This document shows positions 17,521-26,043 of a DNA stretch of 63,885 nucleotides, piece after piece. This DNA comes from CBDUQP01 sp965369385 (lineage in GTDB: Bacteria > Planctomycetota > Phycisphaerae > SM23-33). The stretch lies in NCBI GenBank assembly GCA_965369385.1, contig CBDUQP010000003.1, forward strand, positions 1 through 63,885. Reading direction: 5' to 3'. Positions within the stretch are counted from its first letter, which is position 1; each line of letters begins with the position of its first letter. The translations under genes and the position numbers were made by a program. A model generated the notes under the pieces. That model was given only the letters and a program-made list of their open reading frames with translations. It searched no databases and was not told where the DNA came from.

Positions 17521-18933
17521 ATGAAACGTTTGAGAATTATCGTGGTGTGCGCGTGCGTAATGTTCGGCATATTTTTCACAATGGCATGTGCGTCAGTGTC
17601 AGCGGCCGCGCCGAAAGGCCCGTCGCGGGCGGCTGAGTTGGCGAAGATGATCGCGCCATTTGTGGATGAACAGACGATTGTGGTGATTCACGCTGATTTG
17701 ACTAAGGTGGATCCTGGTGCGATCCTTGACATGATTCAGCGGGATGTTCTGAAGATGGACGAAGATAAAAAACGAGGGGCCGCCGACGAGAAGAAGAGGA
17801 TGATTGGCATACACACCGCATTGGTCAAGGCCGGCGTGAGAGATGTGTTCGCTGTCGTTTCGTTGGTTGATATTCCCCCCAAGCCGTTCTTCATGCTCAT
17901 CCCCGTCACGAAGGGAATGGACGTGCGAGCGGTGCGAGGACTGATGCATAGCGGAAAGGCCGATGGTCCTGTGGCCCCGCCGGCCGACCAGAAACCGGAT
18001 GGGCGGACGCAATTGACACAGGTTGTAAACGGGGCGGTCGTTCGTGCTCGCTTGGAGATTCACGAACGCCTTAAGACGATGACGCCTCACTCGCGACCTG
18101 ATATGGCGAAGGCGTTCGCTGCCGTCGAAGGTACAGCCGCCCAGGCGTTGCTGCTTCCAACGGATGACAATCGCCGCGTTATTGAAGAGATGATGCCAGA
18201 GTTGCCGTCGGTGTGGGGTGGCGGGCCGAGCACTGTGATTACCCGTGGTGTGCGTTGGGGTGCTGTTGGGGCGGAGTGTCCGCCCAAGGGATCGGTGAAG
18301 CTGGTCATCCAGTCACAAGGTGCCAAAGAGGCCAAGGCGCTCAGGGAAGCATTGGATCGCATCGTTGCTGGGATCTCGACTGATCGCCAGGTCAAGAGAG
18401 TGCTCGGCGACCCGAAGAAGGTGTTCGCCGGGCTCATGCCGAAAGTGGTTGGCGATCAGTTACGGCTGTCGATGAGTCAGAAGGAGCTTCTCAAGACGCT
18501 GGCGCCCTCTCTCGTTAAAGCAAGATCGGAGGCCGAGCTCGCTGCTTCCAGGTCGTACATCAAGGGGATCTATATGGGCGCCACGATGTATGCTGCCGAT
18601 CACAATGGCGCTATGCCCGACAATATCGACGCGATCAAGAAAGGCGAGTACATACCGGCCAAGATACTCGCGAACCCTCGTTATCCGAGGCGCAAGGGTC
18701 CAGGCTACGTGTACATCAAGCCGGCAGGTAAGCTCACTGACCTCAAAGCCCCCGGCACCACAATCGTACTCTACGAGAAGCTGGATAAGTGGGAACCAGG
18801 CGGGATTTGCGTCGGTTTTGCAGACGGGCACACCGAGATCATCAAGGACGAGAAGCGGTTCAAGGAAATGCTGGCAGCCAGCACGCGAGCCAGCACACAG
18901 CCGAGCAAGAAAGAATCAGGCACCAAGAAGTAG
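17521..18933 (+). CDS. Exported protein with pseudopilin-like C-terminal H-X-DG-type segment
   Basis: A protein of 470 residues whose ATG follows the previous stop with no gap. A signal peptide spans about residues 1-29 (RIIVVCACVMFGIFFTMACA). The middle (30-320) has no family I know. The C-terminal 130 residues resemble DUF1559-type pseudopilin tails: SRSYIKGIYMGATMYAADHN, a variant of the 'yandy' segment, and later GGICVGFADGHTEII, which matches the 'FxDGH' of the H-X9-DG signature. A K/S/T-rich end follows. Fourth and last gene of the ECF operon, closed by a strong terminator at 18961-19007. Confidence 0.65.
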   Translation: MKRLRIIVVCACVMFGIFFTMACASVSAAAPKGPSRAAELAKMIAPFVDEQTIVVIHADLTKVDPGAILDMIQRDVLKMDEDKKRGAADEKKRMIGIHTALVKAGVRDVFAVVSLVDIPPKPFFMLIPVTKGMDVRAVRGLMHSGKADGPVAPPADQKPDGRTQLTQVVNGAVVRARLEIHERLKTMTPHSRPDMAKAFAAVEGTAAQALLLPTDDNRRVIEEMMPELPSVWGGGPSTVITRGVRWGAVGAECPPKGSVKLVIQSQGAKEAKALREALDRIVAGISTDRQVKRVLGDPKKVFAGLMPKVVGDQLRLSMSQKELLKTLAPSLVKARSEAELAASRSYIKGIYMGATMYAADHNGAMPDNIDAIKKGEYIPAKILANPRYPRRKGPGYVYIKPAGKLTDLKAPGTTIVLYEKLDKWEPGGICVGFADGHTEIIKDEKRFKEMLAASTRASTQPSKKESGTKK

Positions 18934-18960
18934 CAGACGCGAATAGCATTTGTCACACGC

Positions 18961-19007
18961 GGCGGCCGGGCGATGGGAGAGACCATTTGATGCCTGGCCG
19001 CCTTTTT
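18961..19007 (+). terminator. Rho-independent terminator of the sigma factor operon
   Basis: GGCGGCCGGGC at 18961-18971 pairs with GCCTGGCCGCC at 18992-19002 and is followed by TTTTT. Confidence 0.85.
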
Positions 19008-19076
19008 CTGCGCTACATCAATTCCAAACCGCGCTATGCGTCGCGGAGTGAATCACCCGGTGTGCGATTCGCCACG

Positions 19077-19565
19077 TCAGGTGCGAATCTGGTTGGCCGG
19101 GCGATTAGAGTCTTTGTCAGTGAGAGTGTCGGCGTCAGCGTCACCGTCAGGCTCATCGTCTTCCTGCGATATTTCCTGAGTCTCGTCTAACTCTTCTTCC
19201 AGATCGGCTCCCAACGGGGCAGCCATCGGGTGCAGGAATGCCGTGTTGCGGGCGATGTCTCTGACGCAAGTGACGATGGCAGCCAGCCCGAAAATCGATA
19301 GGCCCCCAAGTACGCACCCGGCTGCGGCGAGCAGCCTGCTGGTGTCGGTCCTCACCGATGTGCTTATCAGAATGAACAGGCCCACGACTATCGTTATCCC
19401 GCCGGCGGTATAAAGCAGAACGCTCAAGGCGGCGGCCATGTCGTAACTCGGCGGAGGCACAATCACGTCGGCATCGCATCCGGGGCAGGGAATCTTTCGG
19501 CCGGTCTCGCGTTGCGGTGTGTCAAACTCGTTACCGCATTTCGGGCAGAAGAACTGCACTTTCAT
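19077..19565 (-). CDS. Zinc-ribbon, two-pass membrane protein
   Basis: A protein of 162 residues with an excellent AGGGAGGTGA site upstream of the ATG. It opens with a zinc ribbon, FFCPKCGNEF followed by KIPCPGCDADV (two CxxC pairs about 18 residues apart). Two membrane segments follow (about 43-68 and 78-100). The end is a highly acidic tail rich in Asp and Glu. Proteins of this layout (MJ0042-like ribbon plus membrane hairpin) are common in planctomycetes and have no assigned function. It stands alone on the minus strand, convergent with the sigma factor operon. Confidence 0.7.
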   Translation of the reverse strand: MKVQFFCPKCGNEFDTPQRETGRKIPCPGCDADVIVPPPSYDMAAALSVLLYTAGGITIVVGLFILISTSVRTDTSRLLAAAGCVLGGLSIFGLAAIVTCVRDIARNTAFLHPMAAPLGADLEEELDETQEISQEDDEPDGDADADTLTDKDSNRPANQIRT

Positions 19566-19784
19566 GATTCACCTCCCTTGACAGGTTAATCCAATTGTAT
19601 CCTCACGCCGCCCAATACGCCATGGGCGTTGGCATCGTCCAATCGATACGCAATGGCAGACAGATCTGTAAGTATTGAGATTGCAGGGCATAAGGCCCAG
19701 TATTCACATTTGGCGCAAGGTCGTCTGCAAGCGAAAGCTGCCCATTGGAGCGGATTCGGGATCAGACCGGCCGCGTAAATCGAC

Positions 19785-19813
19785 TTGACTATGTGAGCAT
19801 ATATGCATATAGT
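19785..19813 (+). promoter_or_regulatory. arsR promoter with overlapping palindromic operator
   Basis: TTGACT at 19785-19790 and TATAGT at 19808-19813 are separated by exactly 17 bases. A perfect 12-base palindrome, TATATGCATATA, at 19800-19811 overlaps the spacer and the -10 box. This is where an ArsR repressor would block polymerase, so autoregulation is the natural reading. Confidence 0.75.
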
Positions 19814-19861
19814 GATATATGGCAACTTGCTCTTGGCAGGGATTGCCCGGGAGAAACTGAC

Positions 19862-20194
19862 ATGACTTGTGACAGAAAGAAGCTCTACGAGCTGCAGGCC
19901 GAGGTGTTCCAGGCGTTGGGGCATCCCACCCGCCTTGCCATTGTCGATTTGTTGAAAGATGGCGAAATGTGTGTTTGCGATATCGCCAGCGGCGTGTCGG
20001 CCGAGCGTTCGAACGTGTCGCGCCATCTCGGCATGATGGTGAATGCTGGAGTGCTGAGTTCCCGCAAGGATGGCCTGAATGTGATCTACAAGCTGGAGAC
20101 GCGTTGCGTGGTGGGGTTCCTGAGCTGTGTGACGGAAGTTGTCCGTGCCAGAATTCTTGCAGACATGGCGATATTGGAAAACGTTAGCGATTGA
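19862..20194 (+). CDS. arsR: ArsR/SmtB-family metalloregulator
   Basis: A protein of 110 residues starting at ATG 19862 behind GGAG; the open frame back to 19745 is ignored because it spans the promoter. It is a winged helix: FQALGHPTRLAIVDLL, then GEMCVCDIA and the recognition helix RSNVSRHLGMMVNAGVL. The Cys37-Val-Cys39 pair sits at the position that binds As(III) or Sb(III) in classical ArsR. The third cysteine of the Escherichia coli type is absent. It should repress the operon until metalloid binds. The permease and thioredoxin genes follow on the same strand. Confidence 0.88.
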   Translation: MTCDRKKLYELQAEVFQALGHPTRLAIVDLLKDGEMCVCDIASGVSAERSNVSRHLGMMVNAGVLSSRKDGLNVIYKLETRCVVGFLSCVTEVVRARILADMAILENVSD

Positions 20195-20242
20195 ACCTGG
20201 CAGCAAGTTAGAAAATCGCTGCCTGCCAGAGGAGTGCGAAAA

Positions 20243-21781
20243 ATGGATTGGCGAAAAGAATGGAAGAAGCTGGCCGTGATGCTGGCTGGGTTTATTGTGC
20301 TGTTCTATCTTCCGCTTGGCAATGAACGGTTCAGCAACGCGATTCTGGAATCACTGCGCTTGGTGAAGTGGTACGCCAGAGAGCATGTTCTGCTATGCCT
20401 GGTACCGGCGTTCTTCATCGCAGGTGGGATATCGATCTTCGTCAGCCACGGTTCGGTCATGAAGTATCTTGGCGCGGGGGCTAACAAGATAGTCGCTTAT
20501 GGGGTGGCGGCTGTGTCTGGAACGATCCTGGCCGTATGTTCATGCACCGTGCTGCCGCTGTTTGCCGGTATCTACCGCATGGGTGCGGGGCTTGGGCCCG
20601 CGACGGCGTTTCTGTATTCCGGGCCGGCGATTAACGCGCTGGCGATAATCCTTACCGCGCGTGTGCTGGGTGTGGAACTGGGGATTGCCCGGGCCCTGGG
20701 CGCTATTGTGTTCAGCGTTGTTATAGGCGTGTCGATGCATCTCATATTCCGCAGGGAAGAGCTTGCCAAAGCCCAGGTGCAGGCCGCGATGCCAACTCCC
20801 GATGTAGTGCGTCCGCTGTGGCAGAACGGTATTTTCTTTGGTGCCATGGTTGGCATTCTGGTATTCGCTAACTGGGGCGCACCGCGAGAACATGTATACC
20901 TGCTTACCGATGGCAGCAGCATGATAGCCGTCGAGGTACCCCAGGTGACCGGCGATGCGGTGGCTGAATCTGCCACGGTCAAGCTCACCAGTGGTGATAA
21001 CATGGGTGACGAGATCAGCGTTGAAAGCTCGCGGATTGTGTCCAAGTCGCCGGCTGAAGGCGTGCTGACCAGTATCTGGAATTACAAGTGGCCTGTTGCC
21101 GGAGCATTTGCGATTATGCTGGCTGTCGCATTGGTATTGTGGTTTGGCGTTGTGTGGTGGAAGGTGCTTGCAGTTGCTGGCGTGACGGCGTTGGGCGTGT
21201 TTGCAGTGCCCGGTTCACCAAGTGTCGCGTTTGTGCTGGCGGTGGTGGGGCTGTCGGTGATTACGAGCACAGGAAAGGCCAAGGGGGAAAGCCGGGAGTG
21301 GTTTACATCGTCATGGGGCTTCGCCGTGCAGATATTGCCGTTGTTGCTTGGTGGCGTATTGCTTGCGGGGTTCTTGCTTGGTGGCCCGGGTGGTGCGGGG
21401 ATTATACCGGCTGAGTATGTGCAGATGCTGGTGGGTGCTGAGCCTGACACGTTTCTTGAGATGACAGGCCTGGCAGGCGGCCCAACCGATAGCATGGTGC
21501 GGGGTGTGTGGATGTTGTGGACGAACCTCTTCGCATCAGTGTTCGGTGCATTTATGTACTTTGCCACGCTCACTGAAGTTCCTATACTTCAGGGATTGAT
21601 GTCCGCAGGGATGGGCAAGGGGCCGGCGTTGGCGTTGCTGCTGGCGGGGCCTGCATTGTCTTTGCCTAACATGTTGGTGATTAGAAGCGTGTTGGGCACG
21701 AAGAAGACAGTTGTTTTTGTTTGTCTGGTGGTGGTGATGGCGACTGTGAGTGGTATGGTTTTTGGTTCCATCTTCGGGTAG
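20243..21781 (+). CDS. arsP: Permease of the ArsP/DUF318 family
   Basis: A protein of 512 residues (ATG 20243, GAGGAG upstream). Two blocks of membrane helices are separated by a soluble insert of about 70 residues (around 210-280). The block AVCSCTVLPLFAGIYRMGAG carries the CSC motif and the small-residue-rich FLYSGPAINALA segment of this family. A homologous GPALSLPNMLVIRSVLG segment occurs in the second half. ArsP members export trivalent organoarsenicals in Campylobacter; related DUF318/YraQ members have unknown substrates. Placement between arsR and a thioredoxin-like gene supports a metalloid role, but the substrate is inferred. Confidence 0.82.
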   Translation: MDWRKEWKKLAVMLAGFIVLFYLPLGNERFSNAILESLRLVKWYAREHVLLCLVPAFFIAGGISIFVSHGSVMKYLGAGANKIVAYGVAAVSGTILAVCSCTVLPLFAGIYRMGAGLGPATAFLYSGPAINALAIILTARVLGVELGIARALGAIVFSVVIGVSMHLIFRREELAKAQVQAAMPTPDVVRPLWQNGIFFGAMVGILVFANWGAPREHVYLLTDGSSMIAVEVPQVTGDAVAESATVKLTSGDNMGDEISVESSRIVSKSPAEGVLTSIWNYKWPVAGAFAIMLAVALVLWFGVVWWKVLAVAGVTALGVFAVPGSPSVAFVLAVVGLSVITSTGKAKGESREWFTSSWGFAVQILPLLLGGVLLAGFLLGGPGGAGIIPAEYVQMLVGAEPDTFLEMTGLAGGPTDSMVRGVWMLWTNLFASVFGAFMYFATLTEVPILQGLMSAGMGKGPALALLLAGPALSLPNMLVIRSVLGTKKTVVFVCLVVVMATVSGMVFGSIFG

Positions 21782-21835
21782 ATCACCCGGGATGGCCGAT
21801 GCAATTGTCTGTATGACCATTGAGGAGTGATTGAC

Positions 21836-22069
21836 GTGACAAAGATAACGATATTCGGCGCGGGATGCGCCAAATGCAAAACTCTTGCCGAGAACGCCGA
21901 GGCCGCTGCGATTGCTGCGGGCATCGAATTTGAACTCGAAAAAGTGACGGACCTGAACGCGATGATATCTGCCGGCGTGATGATGACCCCGGCGCTTGCG
22001 ATTGATGGTGAAGTGAAGGTTACAGGCAAGGTGCTGAACGCCGACGAAATTCAGGCGATGCTGAAGTAA
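21836..22069 (+). CDS. Small thioredoxin-like redox protein
   Basis: A protein of 77 residues; GTG 21836 is preferred because GAGGAG at 21822-21827 is eight bases away. The start TKITIFGAGCAKCKTL holds the redox pair Cys-Ala-Lys-Cys. Further on, GVMMTPALAIDGEVKVTGKV has the cis-proline of the thioredoxin fold. It belongs to the archaeal/bacterial mini-thioredoxin group (redox-active disulfide protein). Such genes commonly accompany ArsP-type permeases, where the protein may reduce or carry the metalloid. That last point is inference. Confidence 0.82.
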   Translation: MTKITIFGAGCAKCKTLAENAEAAAIAAGIEFELEKVTDLNAMISAGVMMTPALAIDGEVKVTGKVLNADEIQAMLK

Positions 22070-22203
22070 GCCCTGACTATGGCAGGAATCATGCAATACA
22101 TGGAGATGTTTTGCAACATCAGGGACGCTTCAGCCGTCAAGAGTCGTAACCCCCCAATACCACTTCTGGAGACAGGCCGCGAGCGAGGGCACTGCCGGAG
22201 GGC

Positions 22204-22929
22204 TTACCATATCCACTTGTCTTTGTAAGCTTGGCTGTTGGCGAGTTTCTTCTGGTTCACGACATGTCCGTCAATGAACAGGAAATTGCCGCTTCCGTTG
22301 TGCGCTTCGGTGACGGCTGAGTAGAAGTATTTGTACGACGTGACCCATGGCAAGCCCGGATGGAGCACAGGGTATATGCATATATCCGCTCTGAGGCCGC
22401 CCGTGGACTGGTCAACTCCCCAGCCATCGCACAACATGACCGTCTCCCAGGGTGGGGTCTCTCGCGTACCCATGAAGCGGTATCGTCCCTCAAGGTAGCT
22501 GACTGCGTAGCCGAACTCTCTGCCGTGGAAACCGGCAGGGAGAGTGGGACACGAGACGGGGGATTCTGCGGGGCCGCCCTCAGTGTTCACGTAGTAGTGG
22601 GGCCTGTCCAGGTAGGATTCGTATCCCAACGCATACGGGGCTCGCTTCCACCAGCCCCAGCCGTAGGGTATGCCCGAGCCTGCCGGCCCGCCATTGCCAA
22701 TGCATCCCTTGCCGTAGTCATTAACGTAACATCTGAATGCTACGCCGATGTTTCTCAGCTTGGTAATGCACTGGGAAGATATCGCCAGATCCCTGGCCTT
22801 CTGGACCGCCGGCAGCAGGAGAGACGCCAATATTGCGATGATGGCGATTACTACGAGCAGTTCTATCAGCGTAAAACCGGTTCGACTTGCTGATGAATGT
22901 CCGCCAGGATGTGAACTTCGATATGTCAT
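22204..22929 (-). CDS. DUF1559 pseudopilin with H-X9-DG motif
   Basis: A protein of 241 residues with CGGAG seven bases before the ATG. It has a type IV prepilin-type leader: GFTLIELLVVIAIIAILASL, with the cleavage site after Gly and Glu at mature position 5. The C-terminus has the DUF1559 signature, His-x9-Asp-Gly, within HNGSGNFLFIDGHVV. Planctomycete genomes encode many of these proteins; they are thought to be minor pilins or surface fibres, but the role is unproven. The 5' region on the minus strand has a promoter-like pair (23026-23054) and an inverted repeat (23083-23102). Confidence 0.88.
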   Translation of the reverse strand: MTYRSSHPGGHSSASRTGFTLIELLVVIAIIAILASLLLPAVQKARDLAISSQCITKLRNIGVAFRCYVNDYGKGCIGNGGPAGSGIPYGWGWWKRAPYALGYESYLDRPHYYVNTEGGPAESPVSCPTLPAGFHGREFGYAVSYLEGRYRFMGTRETPPWETVMLCDGWGVDQSTGGLRADICIYPVLHPGLPWVTSYKYFYSAVTEAHNGSGNFLFIDGHVVNQKKLANSQAYKDKWIW

Positions 22930-23025
22930 TTCGATCTCCGCAGACGGTCTCCGATAGCTGGTGTTCGTCAGCCTTGCAGCTATGAAAACCGTCGATATTT
23001 CGCAAACCTGCTATCGCTGCAGCAT

Positions 23026-23054
23026 GGCATAAGTGCCTGATAATCATCTCTCAA
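23026..23054 (-). promoter_or_regulatory. Candidate promoter of the DUF1559 gene
   Basis: On the minus strand TTGAGA (23054-23049) and TATGCC (23031-23026) are 17 bases apart, leaving a leader of about 90 bases. Confidence 0.45.
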
Positions 23055-23082
23055 CAACAAGAGAAATACCTAGGATTGCCTC

Positions 23083-23102
23083 ATGCTAATCCGTTTTAGC
23101 AT
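23083..23102. promoter_or_regulatory. LacI-like palindromic site upstream of the DUF1559 promoter
   Basis: ATGCTAA and TTAGCAT are perfect inverted arms around a 6-base centre that contains CG. This matches the usual LacI/GalR operator layout (TG...CG...CA). It lies about 30 bases upstream of the -35 box. Confidence 0.45.
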
Positions 23103-23479
23103 AATGCGTGAGTCATGTCAAGCGTGTTGCCGTGCCTCATGTGCACAATCGATCATTCATTCTGTCGAAGTGTGTGTAGAGCACCATCGCCAGAGATGTT
23201 ACGCGTGGACGCCTGAAAGGCGTTTTCGCGGATTTGTACCGTCTCATCTAATGATATGCGTGCATCCCCAAGCAGCAAGACGATATCTCGCGTTCCGAAA
23301 CGATTTCCGACGAGTTTTCCACTTTGACATGGATCCTCGGGCCAGGAGAGGGGGGTGAAGGTGGGTGGATCGCAAATTGTCGTATCGGTATTGTCGGAGA
23401 TGCCCCGAGCCGATGAGTTTGATGCTGATGGGGCTTGGCTGTATGGTTGTGGTTAGGCGGCATATGAAATGACCCGCAT

Positions 23480-23840
23480 ATAAGTCCTGCAACAATAGGA
23501 CTATAGGGCAGGATGTGAATAATCGGAACAGATGCTCTGGGGAGAGTGCGGCTGACCAGCCTGTCGGTTGGCCCGAGATAAGAGGGTTCCCTGCCGGCGG
23601 TATAGCTGTGGAGCCCAAGTTGCTTGAGGGGCCTGTATCGGGCTCTGGTAATGCACTCCGTCGTCTGGTCAAAGTGCACAAGTAGGCTATAAGCTTGGGC
23701 GAGTTCCACCGTGGGCGATGCTGCCTTGCGGGTGGGGCTATGTTCCGGGGAACGCCCGCTATCGGTGCCAAGTTGTCAAGGCGGGGTAAGTATTAATAAA
23801 CAAAGCCGCCTGTAAGCGTTTGCTTGCAGGCGGCTTTTCT
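23480..23840 (+). ncRNA. Candidate structured RNA ending in a strong terminator
   Basis: No plausible protein is encoded here, but the plus strand can form many helices in order: AGTCCT/AGGACT (23483-23502), CTATA plus GGCAGG (23501-23512) with CCTGCC plus TATAG (23590-23605), an 8-bp helix GGCTGACC/GGTTGGCC, GAGCCC/GGGCTC near 23611-23645, and GCGGG/CCCGC enclosing GTTC/GAAC (23728-23759). A terminator hairpin with TTTT closes the region. I compared it with remembered RNase P, tmRNA, 6S and SRP RNA signatures and found none. The call rests on hairpin density only. Confidence 0.3.
23804..23838. terminator. Bidirectional terminator between the RNA candidate and tRNA-Lys
   Basis: AGCCGCCTGTAAGC (23804-23817) pairs with GCTTGCAGGCGGCT (about 23822-23835). 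TTTT follows on the plus strand and a T-rich stretch on the minus strand. Confidence 0.85.
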
Positions 23841-23841
23841 A

Positions 23842-23914
<73 letters not shown>

Positions 23915-23925
23915 GTGGATGGAAT

Positions 23926-23953
23926 ATTCTATCCCTTAACGGGTGAACGTCAA
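23926..23953 (-). promoter_or_regulatory. Promoter of tRNA-Lys
   Basis: On the minus strand TTGACG (23953-23948) and TAGAAT (23931-23926) are 16 bases apart, placing the start about five bases before the tRNA. Confidence 0.7.
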
Positions 23954-24102
23954 GCGCGTTTTGTGGGCAAAGCCGCAAATATCCCACCTGCACGCGAGAT
24001 ACTGCTGCGTTAAGACACTCGGCTGGAAGGCATTCGCCTCACGGTGCAGGCACGATATAGCGTTGAGTGGTTGGTGGCGGCCGGGGGATCGAAACGCGAA
24101 TT

Positions 24103-24147
24103 CCCCAAGAAAAACAGGCCCGCAAGCATTGGTTTCGCTCACGGGCC
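24103..24147 (-). terminator. Terminator of the bPH-like membrane protein gene
   Basis: On the minus strand GGCCCGTGAGC pairs with GCTTGCGGGCC and is followed by TGTTTTTC. Confidence 0.8.
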
Positions 24148-24168
24148 GGAGTTTTGCAAAATCGGATG

Positions 24169-24723
24169 CTATTCGCCGCTTCCCGCCTGGTCTTCAGTCG
24201 CATCGGCTTCGGGGGTTTCAGGGGCCTTTCCGGCTGGCAGGATGCCTTCGGGGACGTGGGTCTCGATAAAAGCCACCATTTCCTTGAAATTCTTAAGTCG
24301 CCACGAGTCAAGCAGAAGCGTGTTGTCGTCATCGAAGACAAGCTTCAGATACCCGTTGGATAGCCTGCTTGCGTCTAGTTTTGTGATCTTGCTCCAAGCG
24401 GTCTTAATCCTGCCGGCGTATCCGATGCCCTCTGAGTCGGCCTGGAGCATCTTCTTTGCCTTGAGCCATCCGCCGATTGCCAGCAGGGCACCTATCGGTA
24501 GGAACACATAGGGCCCCCAGTGGTTGAAGACATAGTTCGCCACATCATTTGCGTGCTTGAGCGACCATTCCTGCGGTTCTTTGATAGTTCCTGCATCGTT
24601 GAGGCACCAGACTCCCACTCCAAGAAGAGCGATAGCCGGTATTAACCATCTCTTGATCGGGGGTTCGAGCGCTGCGGGGCAACTGACGGATTCTGCGGCG
24701 TTGGCTGATGTTTGATCTGTCAT
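24169..24723 (-). CDS. Two-pass membrane protein with a PH-like tail, function unknown
   Basis: A protein of 184 residues with AAGGTGA upstream of its ATG. After about 22 hydrophilic residues come two membrane segments (about 24-41 and 70-88). The segment from 95 to 160 contains GIGYAGRIKTAWSKITKLDA and YLKLVFDDDNTLLLDSWRL. This is a beta-rich pattern like bacterial PH domains attached to membrane hairpins. An acidic Glu/Ala/Pro tail follows. It is transcribed alone, with its own terminator. I do not recognise the family with certainty. Confidence 0.6.
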   Translation of the reverse strand: MTDQTSANAAESVSCPAALEPPIKRWLIPAIALLGVGVWCLNDAGTIKEPQEWSLKHANDVANYVFNHWGPYVFLPIGALLAIGGWLKAKKMLQADSEGIGYAGRIKTAWSKITKLDASRLSNGYLKLVFDDDNTLLLDSWRLKNFKEMVAFIETHVPEGILPAGKAPETPEADATEDQAGSGE

Positions 24724-24854
24724 TATTCACCTTCGTGTTGAATTGTTTGTGCTGCCTATAATGATGCCTGTCATCGCGGTATTGTCGACAGCTTACGATT
24801 CTCTCCGGGGTTTGCCAAGCGGTTTCTGCCCCCGTCGGGTCAGCCAAAACATCA

Positions 24855-24883
24855 TTGACATCGGCTTGTGCTGCAAGTAGGCT
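24855..24883 (+). promoter_or_regulatory. Candidate promoter of gap
   Basis: A consensus TTGACA at 24855-24860 is 17 bases from TAGGCT at 24878-24883, about 100 bases before the gap start codon. Confidence 0.55.
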
Positions 24884-24982
24884 GTCGCTCTCTGTTTCGG
24901 CCAGATCGGGGCATTGCTCCGGTAGCTGGTCGGGATTGCTATCACGACAAGCTCAGTCAAAACACAACAAGGAGCAATAGAA

Positions 24983-25999
24983 ATGGCTGTCAAAATAGGT
25001 ATTAACGGTTTCGGACGCATCGGTCGCTTGGTCTATCGCGCGATGCTTGAAAGAGGCACAGAGTTCGAAGTTCTTGGCATTAACGATCTTATGGACGCCA
25101 AGACGATGGCTCATCTGCTGAAGTATGACTCAACCCAAGGCAAGTTCGCCGGTACGGTTGAGGTCGGCGATGGCGTGCTGATCGTGAACGGCAAAGAGGT
25201 TAAACTCTGCTGCGAGCGTAATCCCGCTGATCTGCCCTGGGGCGATCTGGGCGTAGATGTCGTGATCGAATCCACCGGAATTTTCTGCGACAACAAAACC
25301 GCCGAAAAAGCTGGTTATGACAGCCACCTCGATGCCGGTGCCAAGAAGGTTATCATCTCCGCACCTGCCAAGGGCGACGCTGCCATGGTTGTTCTGGGCG
25401 TGAATGATGACATCCTCACCGCCGATACCAAGTGCGTATCGAACGCATCGTGCACCACCAACTCGCTGGCGCCTGTGGTTAAGATTCTGGATGAGCAGTT
25501 TGGTGTGGTTCGCGGCCTGATGACGACATGCCATGGTTACACCAATGACCAGAGCACCTTGGACTTCCCCCACAAGGATCTGCGTCGTTCGCGTGCTGCT
25601 GCGATTAACATCATCCCGACTTCCACCGGTGCGGCCGTTGCTGTTGGCAAGGTTCTGCCCAAGTTGAATGGTAAGCTGGACGGCTATGCTCTTCGCGTTC
25701 CGGTTCCGACCGGTTCGATCACAGATCTGACCGTTGAGTTGGCCAAGGAAGTAACCGCCGACGAGATCAATGCAGCGATCAAGGTCGCCGCTGATGGCGA
25801 GATGAAGGGCATCATAGAGTATACCGACGACCCGATCGTATCGTCTGACATCGTTCACGATCCGGCCAGCTCGATCTTTGATTCCCTCAACACCAAGGTC
25901 ATCGGCGGAACGATGGCGAAGGTCACCATGTGGTATGACAACGAGTGGGGTTACTCGAACCGTACCGCCGACCTGGCCCTCATGATGGCAGCTCTCTAG
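24983..25999 (+). CDS. gap: Glyceraldehyde-3-phosphate dehydrogenase, type I
   Basis: A protein of 338 residues, full length, with AAGGAG upstream. It makes 1,3-bisphosphoglycerate from glyceraldehyde 3-phosphate and phosphate with NAD(P)+. The NAD-binding start VKIGINGFGRIGRLVYRAM is canonical. The catalytic cysteine is Cys157 in SNASCTTNSLAPV, and the phosphate-site segments CHGYTNDQSTLD and RAAAINIIPTSTGAA are intact. The next gene is pgk, 128 bases downstream on the same strand, so the two steps of lower glycolysis are adjacent. Confidence 0.97.
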   Translation: MAVKIGINGFGRIGRLVYRAMLERGTEFEVLGINDLMDAKTMAHLLKYDSTQGKFAGTVEVGDGVLIVNGKEVKLCCERNPADLPWGDLGVDVVIESTGIFCDNKTAEKAGYDSHLDAGAKKVIISAPAKGDAAMVVLGVNDDILTADTKCVSNASCTTNSLAPVVKILDEQFGVVRGLMTTCHGYTNDQSTLDFPHKDLRRSRAAAINIIPTSTGAAVAVGKVLPKLNGKLDGYALRVPVPTGSITDLTVELAKEVTADEINAAIKVAADGEMKGIIEYTDDPIVSSDIVHDPASSIFDSLNTKVIGGTMAKVTMWYDNEWGYSNRTADLALMMAAL

Positions 26000-26043
26000 G
26001 GCGAGCCACTTGCGGCGAATGTCGCACAATGAAGAATACGCAG

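Larger units (their letters stand above)
22930..23479. other. Gene-free region upstream of the DUF1559 gene
   Basis: Holds the promoter and inverted repeat for the minus-strand pilin gene. Open frames across 23083-23479 lack ribosome sites and known sequence. The stretch 23110-23400 shows nothing else I can name. Confidence 0.4.

Noticed and set aside
23244..23771. Two overlapping minus-strand frames (153-175 codons)
   Set aside because: No ribosome site, no family pattern, and they cross a region of dense hairpins.
23480..23840. RNase P, tmRNA, 6S or SRP RNA
   Set aside because: The remembered conserved blocks of these RNAs are missing on both strands.
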